This document shows positions 1 to 7,331 of a DNA stretch of 9,762 nt, in pieces; positions within the stretch are counted from its first letter, which is position 1, and the number at the start of each line of letters is the position of its first letter. This stretch comes from Nocardioides sp. Lineage in GTDB: Bacteria > Actinomycetota > Actinomycetes > Propionibacteriales > Nocardioidaceae. The DNA lies in assembly GCA_023252065.1 (NCBI GenBank), contig JAHEXO010000040.1:1-9762 (forward strand), written 5' to 3'. The notes beneath the pieces are model-generated. The model did not search any database and had not been told where the DNA came from. It saw only the letters and a program-made list of their open reading frames with translations. A program made the translations under genes and the position numbers.

Positions 1-945
1 GTGGCGGCCCTCCTCACCGATCTCGGCGAAGCCCGAGGAGATGATGATCATCCCGTGCACGCCCTTCGCGGCGCAGTCCAGCACGACGTCCTGCACCGAC
101 TCGGCGGGCACCGCCACGATGGCGACGTCGACGTCGCCCGGGATGTCGCCGACCGCGGAGTACGCCGGCAGCCCGGAGACCGCCTTGGCGAGCGGGTTCA
201 CGACGTAGACGCGGCCTGCGTAGTCGCCGAGCACGAGGTTGCGCACGAGTGCCTGGCCGACGGTGTCCTGGCGGCGGGAGGCGCCGATCACCGCGACCGA
301 GCGCGGGTTGAAGAACTTGTCGATCGAGGCCGACTCGGCGCGGTGCTCGCGGCTCGACATCACGCCGATCGCGGTGTCGGTCGGCTCGATCGGGAACTCC
401 AGCGAGATGACGCCGTCCTCGTAGCCGCTGACCAGCCGGTAGCCGGCGTCGCGGAAGGTCTGGATCATCCGGTGGTTGTCGGGGAGCACCTCGGCCACGA
501 ACCGCTCGATCCCGCGCTCCCGCCCGGCCTGGGCGAGGTGCTCGAGCAGCAGCTGCCCGATCCCCCGCCCCTGCTGGGCGTCCTCGACGAGGAACGCGAC
601 CTCGGCGACCTCGACCTCGCCCGCGTCGGAGCCGGGAGTGCCCGGGACGTGCCCCTCGTAGCTGCCCAGGGCGATCATCCGGTACGACAGCATCATCACG
701 AACGCGACGCGGTGGACGTGGTAGACCTGGGTGAACCGCTTGACGTCGCGGTCCGACAGGTGGGGCATCGGGGAGAAGAAGCGGTAGTACTTCGACTGGT
801 CCGACACCCGGCTGTAGAAGTCGACGAGCAGGTCGCGGTCGTCGGTCCGGATCGGCCGGATGTGCGCCGTCCCACCGTCGCGCAGCAGGACGTCGGCCTC
901 CCAGTGCTGGGGGGCGACGGCTGCATCGGCATCGGCTGCGGTCAC
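1..945 (-). CDS. Type II Pat-like protein lysine acetyltransferase (N-terminal GNAT + CoA-binding acyl-CoA synthetase-like domain), partial
   Basis: 315 codons are visible from a GTG start at 945; the C-terminal part lies beyond the left edge. Residues about 20-185 form a GNAT domain with the acetyl-CoA pyrophosphate-binding motif QGRGIG at 125-130 and the downstream N-H-R-M helix near 157-160. Residues about 205-315 begin a Rossmann CoA-binding domain of the ADP-forming acyl-CoA synthetase type, with FFNPRSVAVIGAS at 211-223 and the D-V-A-I-V-A-V-P strand near 273-280. GNAT first and synthetase-like domain second is the type II Pat architecture, known from streptomycetes; E. coli PatZ has the reverse order. 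Relatives acetylate lysines of acyl-CoA synthetases such as Acs and switch them off. A complete member would have about 900 residues. The GTG at 945 is favoured because no better start lies in frame just upstream and a -10-like box sits 7 nt before it. The family is certain; the substrate is inferred. Confidence 0.9.
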   Translation of the reverse strand, partial: MTAADADAAVAPQHWEADVLLRDGGTAHIRPIRTDDRDLLVDFYSRVSDQSKYYRFFSPMPHLSDRDVKRFTQVYHVHRVAFVMMLSYRMIALGSYEGHVPGTPGSDAGEVEVAEVAFLVEDAQQGRGIGQLLLEHLAQAGRERGIERFVAEVLPDNHRMIQTFRDAGYRLVSGYEDGVISLEFPIEPTDTAIGVMSSREHRAESASIDKFFNPRSVAVIGASRRQDTVGQALVRNLVLGDYAGRVYVVNPLAKAVSGLPAYSAVGDIPGDVDVAIVAVPAESVQDVVLDCAAKGVHGMIIISSGFAEIGEEGRH

Positions 946-958
946 GACCCCGAATCTA
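945..958 (-). promoter_or_regulatory. Candidate leaderless promoter of the acetyltransferase gene
   Basis: On the minus strand a TAGATT box (958 to 953, matching TAnnnT) is followed by 7 nt and then the GTG start codon. This would put the transcription start on or next to the start codon, the leaderless arrangement common in actinobacteria. No Shine-Dalgarno sequence precedes the GTG, which fits. I see no convincing -35 hexamer 16-18 bp upstream, so the call rests on the -10 box and spacing only. Confidence 0.4.
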
Positions 959-998
959 GCGGCCGGAGGTTTCGCGCAGGTTGCCTCGAGGGACGTCG

Positions 999-1589
999 TC
1001 AGTGACGCAGGGCATACCTCAGGTGCAGCACCCGCTCGCCCTGGATGACCACGTGGGGGTCGTCCAGCACGATCTCGTCGGTCGCCGACCCCAGGAACCT
1101 CTTGCCCCGGCCCAGGAACACCGGCGCGACCTCGACCGCGACCTCGTCGGCCAGCCCGGCCGCGACGACCTGTCCGCCCACCTCGCCGGCGCAGACCAGC
1201 ACCACGCCGTCGCCGGCGTGCTCGGTCGCCTGCCGCATCGCGTCCTCGATCCCGTCGGTGCAGAAGGTGTAGGGCGCGTCGGGGAAGCGCTCCTTCCACT
1301 CGTCGGCGTCGTCGCGGTGGGTGACGACGAAGACGCGGTCGCCGACGATGGGCATGCCACCCCAGCCGTCGGTGATGTTGAACAGGTGCCGGCCGATCAC
1401 CTGGCACCGGGTCTCGGAGCTTTCGAGGTAGTCCTTGGACTGCTGCGAGACGTGGAAGACGTGGGCGGGGGTGAACCTCAGCTCGGTGTCGCCGGCCTCG
1501 TACCAGTCGAAGATCGGTCCGGGGAGGTCGTCGGGGCGGGCGATGAAGCCGTCGAGCGAGGCGACGGCCTGGACGATCACGGTGGTCAT
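999..1589 (-). CDS. Dihydrofolate reductase family protein (RibD C-terminal domain fold)
   Basis: This 196-residue protein is a stand-alone member of the DHFR/RibD-C reductase family. It starts with a beta strand and the family motif ASLDGFIA (10-17). It then has the I-G-R-x-x-F segment (65-70), a V-F-V-V-T strand (86-90), a CAGEVGGQVVAAGLADEV stretch (133-150) where a cofactor-binding GG-type motif is expected, and the typical APVFLGRGKRFLG end (155-167). Relatives are NAD(P)H-dependent reductases of mostly unknown substrate, and it should not be read as the folate enzyme. The ATG at 1589 is supported by GAGGAG (1601 to 1596) 6 nt upstream. The gene has its own promoter region with two palindromic operators, so it looks like an inducible detoxification or stress enzyme (inference). 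The acetyltransferase follows 53 bp downstream on the same strand and may receive read-through. No regulator gene is adjacent. Confidence 0.88.
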   Translation of the reverse strand: MTTVIVQAVASLDGFIARPDDLPGPIFDWYEAGDTELRFTPAHVFHVSQQSKDYLESSETRCQVIGRHLFNITDGWGGMPIVGDRVFVVTHRDDADEWKERFPDAPYTFCTDGIEDAMRQATEHAGDGVVLVCAGEVGGQVVAAGLADEVAVEVAPVFLGRGKRFLGSATDEIVLDDPHVVIQGERVLHLRYALRH

Positions 1590-1607
1590 CGAAGGCTCCT
1601 CTTCTGT

Positions 1608-1623
1608 TCAACTGATTGGTTGA
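1608..1623. promoter_or_regulatory. Palindromic operator 1 (over expected +1 of the DHFR-family gene)
   Basis: TCAACTGATTGGTTGA is an imperfect palindrome: arms TCAACT and GGTTGA match at 5 of 6 positions, with a 4-bp centre. It sits 18 bp upstream of the ATG and over the predicted transcription start. It shares form and 12 of 16 bases with the second palindrome read on the other strand. The length and shape suit a dimeric winged-helix or TetR-type repressor; the family cannot be told from the site. Confidence 0.6.
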
Positions 1624-1627
1624 GAAA

Positions 1628-1656
1628 ACTCCATCACGTCGTCCTCGCTTTGTCAA
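1628..1656 (-). promoter_or_regulatory. Candidate sigma70-type promoter of the DHFR-family gene
   Basis: The minus strand carries a perfect TTGACA (1656 to 1651). After 17 bp comes a weak -10 candidate, TGGAGT (1633 to 1628), matching TATAAT at 3 of 6 positions. The start of transcription would fall near 1621, inside the nearer palindrome, and the -35 box overlaps the farther palindrome. The -35 is strong and the -10 poor, but the position relative to both palindromes is what a repressed promoter would show. Confidence 0.5.
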
Positions 1657-1668
1657 CCATCAGGTTGA
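1653..1668. promoter_or_regulatory. Palindromic operator 2 (over the -35 of the DHFR-family gene)
   Basis: TCAACCATCAGGTTGA has perfect 6-bp arms (TCAACC/GGTTGA) around ATCA. Its centre lies 45 bp from that of the first palindrome, a little over four helical turns. It overlaps the minus-strand TTGACA, so a bound protein would block RNA polymerase. It also lies about 80 bp upstream of parC, but I see no parC promoter that it clearly overlaps. Confidence 0.62.
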
Positions 1669-1716
1669 GCAAAGAGTCGTCACCGGACCACGCGTCGTAC
1701 CCCGGCGCGCCCGCCG

Positions 1717-1732
1717 CCGCCCGGTCGGGCGG
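1717..1732. repeat. GC-rich perfect palindrome in the parC leader
   Basis: CCGCCCGGTCGGGCGG has perfect 7-bp arms (CCGCCCG/CGGGCGG) around GT. It ends 3 bp before the AGGGAGA Shine-Dalgarno of parC (1736-1742). As RNA it would form a short stable hairpin with GGTC as the loop; as DNA it could be a protein site. No T-run follows, so it is not a typical terminator for rightward transcription. In DNA of this composition, such a palindrome may be chance. Confidence 0.4.
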
Positions 1733-1750
1733 ACCAGGGAGAATGCGCCC

Positions 1751-4201
<2,451 letters not shown>

Positions 4202-4250
4202 AGCCCCTGTCCCCTCTTGCGACTCCGCCCTCTGTGACAAGGTGACCCCC

Positions 4251-4946
4251 ATGCGACGCCGTACCCTCCCGCTCCTCGCGGTGCTGCTCGGGCTCGCCCT
4301 CCCCCTGCTCTCGGCCTGCGGCGGCTCGTCGTCGTCCGGCCCGGCCCCGGCGACAGCCTTGAAGACCGCTGAGCAGAAGATCGCGGACACCTCGGGCCTG
4401 TCGTTGACGCTCTCCACCGACAACCTCCCCAGCGGCGTGCAGGGCGTGAAGGGTGCCTCCGGCACGGCAACCGACGCTCCGGCGTTCGACGGCACGCTCA
4501 CCGTCGACATCGCGGGCGGCGCCTTCCCCGTCCCGGTCAAGGCCGTGGACGGCAAGGTCTACGCGCAGATCCCGCTCACTCCCGGGTGGTCCGTGGTCAA
4601 CCCGGCTGACTACGGCGCCCCGGACCCGGCCCAGCTGCTCAGCGCCGACCAGGGCATCCCGGCGATCCTCGCAGCGACCCAGGACCTGAAGCAGAGCGGC
4701 CAGACCCGCGGCGGCAAGGACAACAAGGAGGTGCTGACCACCTACACCGGGACCGTCCCGGGCGACTCGGTCGCCCACCTGATCCCGGGAGCCAGCGGCG
4801 ACTTCAAGGCGTCCTACCACATCGCCGACAACGGCGAGCTGCGGTCGGCCGACCTGACCGGTGCCTTCTACCCCGGCCACCCGTCGCTCACCTACACCCT
4901 CGAGCTCGACGACTACGGCACGACCCAGGACATCACCGCCCCATGA
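4251..4946 (+). CDS. lprG: LppX/LprAFG-family lipoprotein, LprG-like
   Basis: This 231-residue secreted lipoprotein has a positive start (MRRR), a hydrophobic stretch (about 6-20) and a lipobox L-S-A-C with the modified cysteine at C23, followed by a Gly/Ser linker. The mature part matches the LppX_LprAFG fold: A-E-Q-K-I-A-D-T-S-G-L-S-L near 40-52, VDGKVYAQIPLTPGW near 98-112, a Y-G-A-P-D-P-A-Q-L-L-S-A-D-Q-G-I block near 120-135, and a final T-Y-T-L-E-L-D-D-Y-G strand. In mycobacteria LprG binds triacylated lipids in a hydrophobic pocket and works with the MFS protein Rv1410c (P55) to move them outward. An MFS gene of that type follows here in the same order. The ATG at 4251 has AAGGTGA (4239-4245) upstream; a GTG at 4242 is a less likely start. 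It begins 49 bp after parC, and no clear terminator or promoter is visible in that gap. Confidence 0.85.
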   Translation: MRRRTLPLLAVLLGLALPLLSACGGSSSSGPAPATALKTAEQKIADTSGLSLTLSTDNLPSGVQGVKGASGTATDAPAFDGTLTVDIAGGAFPVPVKAVDGKVYAQIPLTPGWSVVNPADYGAPDPAQLLSADQGIPAILAATQDLKQSGQTRGGKDNKEVLTTYTGTVPGDSVAHLIPGASGDFKASYHIADNGELRSADLTGAFYPGHPSLTYTLELDDYGTTQDITAP

Positions 4947-4978
4947 GGGCGACCCTCCTCCTGCTCGTGCGGTCGTGA
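4943..4978 (+). CDS. 11-codon open frame bridging lipoprotein and transporter genes (possible coupling peptide)
   Basis: ATG at 4943 overlaps the lipoprotein stop as ATGA. The frame encodes MRATLLLLVRS and ends at TGA 4976-4978, which overlaps the transporter's GTG start (4975) as GTGA. A terminating ribosome could therefore pass from the lipoprotein to this mini-ORF and on to the transporter without an independent initiation site. The transporter start has no good Shine-Dalgarno of its own; the nearest purine-rich run, GAGGG, is about 26 nt away. AGGA at 4927-4930 lies 12 nt before the mini-ORF, which is rather far. The overlap geometry is certain; translation is inferred, and chance is possible. 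Confidence 0.35.
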   Translation: MRATLLLLVRS

Positions 4979-6777
4979 CCCGCACCAGCGCGTCGCCGCG
5001 CGTCCTGCTGGGGCTCGCGGCAGTCGCGGTCGCCTTCGCCGCCGCCGACACCTACGTCGTCGTCCTCGCCCTGCCCGACATGATGGCGAGCGTCGGGCTC
5101 TCGATCGACCAGCTCCAGCGGGGGGCGCCGATCGTGTCCGGCTTCCTGCTCGGCTACGTCGCGATGCTGCCTCTCATCGGGCGGATCGCCGACCTGCGCG
5201 GCCGGATCCCGGTCCTCGTCGCCGCACTACTTGTCTTCGCCCTCGGCTCCCTGGTCACCACGCTCGCCTACGACCTCCCGACCCTGGTCGCCGGCCGCTT
5301 CCTGCAAGGTGTCGGCGGCGGCGGGTTGGTGCCGGCGACCCTGGCCCTGGTGGCCGACCTCTACCCGGCCGACCGGCGCGGCGTACCCCTGGGGGTCGTG
5401 TCGGCGGTGCAGGAGATCGGCAGCGTCGTCGGCCCCCTGTTCGGGGCGCTGGTCCTGGCGGTCAGCGACTGGCGGGTGATCTTCGCGATCAACCTGGTCG
5501 TCGGGCTGGTGCTCGCGGGGCTCATCCAGCTTCTGCGGCTGAGGACCACACCGCCCGAGACGAGCCCGCAGACGACCGCTCCTCCGCCGGTCGATCTCGG
5601 CCCGGAGGCGGGGAATCGGCCGCTGTTCGACTGGGTCGGCGCCGGCCTGCTCGTGCTCGCCTTCGTAGCCGGCGGCCTGGTGTTCGTGCAGCCGAGCGCT
5701 CTGGTCAGCGACGTGACCTGGGGGCAGCTGTTCATCCCGGTCACCGGGTCGAGCCGCTGGCTGACGCCGGTCGGGCTGGTCGCGATCGTGGCCCTGGTGC
5801 TCTTCGTGGTGCGATGCGCGACGGCCCGCCGCCCGTTGGTCGACCTGCCCAGCTGGTGGCGCAGCGTCCGCGAGGCCGACCTCCTCGGCGCCCTGCTGCT
5901 GGCCGCCGCTCTCGCCGGGGTGATCCTCGCCTTCGCCACCGCCGACGCCCGCGTCCAGGTGTTCGCCCCCCAGGGGCGCTGGTACCTCCTCGGCGCGCTG
6001 GTCGCGACCGGCTGCCTGGTCTGGCACCTGCGCACCGCCGAACACCCGCTGGTCCCCCGCGGCGCGCTCCGTCGTACGCCGGCCTGGGGCGCGCTGCTGG
6101 TCAGCTTCTTCGTCGGCGCATCGCTGATCGCTGCGCTGATCGACATCCCGATCTTCGCCCGCACCACGGTCTACCCGGGCTCGCAGGTGTCGGCAGCGCT
6201 GGTCCTGGTGCGCTTCCTGGTGGCACTGCCCATCGGTGCCGTCGCCGGCGGCTACCTCACCCGCTGGTTGGCCGCCGGCGTGGTCGCGGCCGTCGGGATG
6301 GCGCTGGCCACGACCGGCTTCGTGCTGATGACGGGCTGGGGCGTCACCACGTTGTCGCACGGGTCCGCCAACCTCGCCCTTCTGGTCGGCGGTCTGGGCT
6401 TCGGCCTGGCCCTCGCGCCGGTCAACGCCGTCGTGCTTGCGAGCACCGACTCCGAGGTGCACGGCCTGGCCAGCGCCGGAGTCGTGGTGGCACGCATGGT
6501 CGGGATGCTCGTCGGCATCTCGGCGCTCACCACGATCGGGCTCCGGCGCTACTACTCCGAGACCATCGACCTGCCACCCCCGCTGCAGGTCTGCGGTGGG
6601 CACACGACACGCTGCGACGCCTACGACAACCTGCTCATCCACGCCGGCATCGCCCAGGAGCACACGGTGTTCGCCGGCGCAGCCGTCTGCGCCGCCTTCG
6701 CCGCGGTCCTGGCGCTCGTGCTGTTCCGCGGCGCTGCGACCCGGACGCTACCCTCGCGTCCGTGGGTGAACCCGTGA
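4975..6777 (+). CDS. MFS transporter of the Rv1410c/P55 type (14-helix, LprG partner)
   Basis: This 600-residue inner-membrane transporter has a first helix (about 11-31) ending AAADTYVVVLALPDMM, with membrane-embedded Asp25 at the position of the proton-coupling aspartate of Rv1410c. MFS motif A follows as GRIADLRGR (69-77), and a GPLFGALV segment (153-160) resembles the antiporter motif C. Helices continue to about 187, then come a Pro-rich cytosolic linker (190-210), two linker helices giving 14 in total, and a second helical half. About 40 residues outside the membrane (524-563) separate the last two helices and contain Cys540 and Cys547. Rv1410c and relatives also have an enlarged last hairpin and export triacylglycerides with LprG. 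The GTG at 4975 is chosen because homology begins right after it and it overlaps the mini-ORF stop. A general drug-efflux role cannot be excluded by sequence. The lipoprotein upstream and the carbonic anhydrase overlapping its stop suggest one operon. Confidence 0.87.
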   Translation: MTRTSASPRVLLGLAAVAVAFAAADTYVVVLALPDMMASVGLSIDQLQRGAPIVSGFLLGYVAMLPLIGRIADLRGRIPVLVAALLVFALGSLVTTLAYDLPTLVAGRFLQGVGGGGLVPATLALVADLYPADRRGVPLGVVSAVQEIGSVVGPLFGALVLAVSDWRVIFAINLVVGLVLAGLIQLLRLRTTPPETSPQTTAPPPVDLGPEAGNRPLFDWVGAGLLVLAFVAGGLVFVQPSALVSDVTWGQLFIPVTGSSRWLTPVGLVAIVALVLFVVRCATARRPLVDLPSWWRSVREADLLGALLLAAALAGVILAFATADARVQVFAPQGRWYLLGALVATGCLVWHLRTAEHPLVPRGALRRTPAWGALLVSFFVGASLIAALIDIPIFARTTVYPGSQVSAALVLVRFLVALPIGAVAGGYLTRWLAAGVVAAVGMALATTGFVLMTGWGVTTLSHGSANLALLVGGLGFGLALAPVNAVVLASTDSEVHGLASAGVVVARMVGMLVGISALTTIGLRRYYSETIDLPPPLQVCGGHTTRCDAYDNLLIHAGIAQEHTVFAGAAVCAAFAAVLALVLFRGAATRTLPSRPWVNP

Positions 6778-7274
6778 CCGCCGACCCCTTCGCCGACCTC
6801 CTGGCCGCCAACGCGTCGTACGCCGACCGGTTCGAGCGCGGCGGCTTCGACGGCATCGCCCGGGCCGGCGTCGCCATCGTGACCTGCATGGACTCCCGGA
6901 TCGAGCCGCTGGCCCTGCTCGGGCTCGAGCACGGCGACGCCAAGATCTTCCGCAACCCCGGTGGCCGGGTCACCCCCCAGGCCCTCGAGGCGCTGGTGCT
7001 CGGGGTGCACCTGCTCGGGGTCGACCGGATCCTGGTGGTGCCGCACACCCGGTGCGCGATGGCGTCGGCGACCGAGGCCGAGCTCCACCAGCGGGTCTCC
7101 GAGTCGGCCGGCATCGACGCCTCCTTCCAGCACTTCGACGTCGTCCCCGACCAGCTCGCGGCCCTCGCCGACGACGTCGAGAACGTCCGCAGCCACCCGC
7201 TGATCGGGGGCCGCGCAGCGGTCGGCGGCTTCCTCTACGACGTCGACACCGGCCGCCTCACGCGCCACGTCTGA
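6774..7274 (+). CDS. Small beta-class carbonic anhydrase
   Basis: This 166-residue zinc enzyme interconverts CO2 and bicarbonate and is presumably cytosolic, as no signal peptide is seen. The ligands are visible: TCMDSR gives Cys38 and the Asp40/Arg42 catalytic dyad, and PHTRC gives His91 and Cys94. RNPGGRVT (60-67) is the family's R-N-x-G-x-x-V-T segment. Length and layout resemble mycobacterial Rv1284 (163 residues). The GTG at 6774 overlaps the MFS stop as GTGA, and GGTGA lies 4 nt upstream, so translational coupling is likely. An in-frame GTG at 6762 would add VGEP; it follows a TACCCT box by 7 nt and could mark a leaderless alternative start. The residue before the zinc His is Pro rather than the more usual Gly or His, and Ala replaces Gly after the second Cys. 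All zinc ligands are intact, so activity is expected. Confidence 0.92.
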   Translation: MTADPFADLLAANASYADRFERGGFDGIARAGVAIVTCMDSRIEPLALLGLEHGDAKIFRNPGGRVTPQALEALVLGVHLLGVDRILVVPHTRCAMASATEAELHQRVSESAGIDASFQHFDVVPDQLAALADDVENVRSHPLIGGRAAVGGFLYDVDTGRLTRHV

Positions 7275-7276
7275 GC

Positions 7277-7321
7277 CTCCACCCGCACTTCTCCGTGGAC
7301 GTCGGAGCGGCCCGGGTGGAG
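7277..7321 (+). promoter_or_regulatory. Two-tier inverted repeat that covers the Shine-Dalgarno of the LuxR-type regulator
   Basis: Perfect 9-bp arms CTCCACCCG (7277-7285) and CGGGTGGAG (7313-7321) enclose a second perfect pair, CTCCG (7291-7295) and CGGAG (7303-7307). Both pairs share the same centre at 7299, so one RNA could fold into a long hairpin with an internal loop. It starts 2 nt after the carbonic anhydrase stop. There is no T-run, so a classical intrinsic terminator is not shown. The 3' arm contains GGTGGAG, the probable ribosome binding site for the GTG at 7332, so folding would hide it. It could act as a terminator, a translational switch or both. Confidence 0.6.
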
Positions 7322-7331
7322 ACTTCAGGGC

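Noticed and set aside
966..988. Possible hairpin GAGG...CCTC between the reductase stop and the acetyltransferase start
   Set aside because: The arms are only 4 bp with a 14-nt loop and no T-run, so it is not convincing as a terminator.
1..1005. A plus-strand open frame over the acetyltransferase gene
   Set aside because: The translation is Asp/Arg/Val/His-rich without motifs. The minus strand gives clear GNAT and CoA-binding motifs.
1650..1703. Possible rightward parC promoter using TTGTCA (1650) or TTGAGC (1665) as -35
   Set aside because: No acceptable -10 box lies at 16-19 bp from either. parC must have a promoter nearby, but I cannot place it.
4202..4250. Terminator or promoter between parC and the lipoprotein gene
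   Set aside because: No inverted repeat with a T-run and no -35/-10 pair could be found in these 49 bp; only the Shine-Dalgarno AAGGTGA is supported.
5227..6663. A 478-codon minus-strand open frame across the transporter
   Set aside because: It is hydrophilic and repetitive, as expected for the antisense of a membrane protein, with no domain. The plus strand has MFS motifs and helices.
6762..6773. Earlier GTG start for the carbonic anhydrase
   Set aside because: It is in frame and follows a TACCCT box, but family members begin close to F-x-D-L-L-A-A-N and the GTG at 6774 has both the GTGA overlap and GGTGA upstream. Kept only as an alternative.
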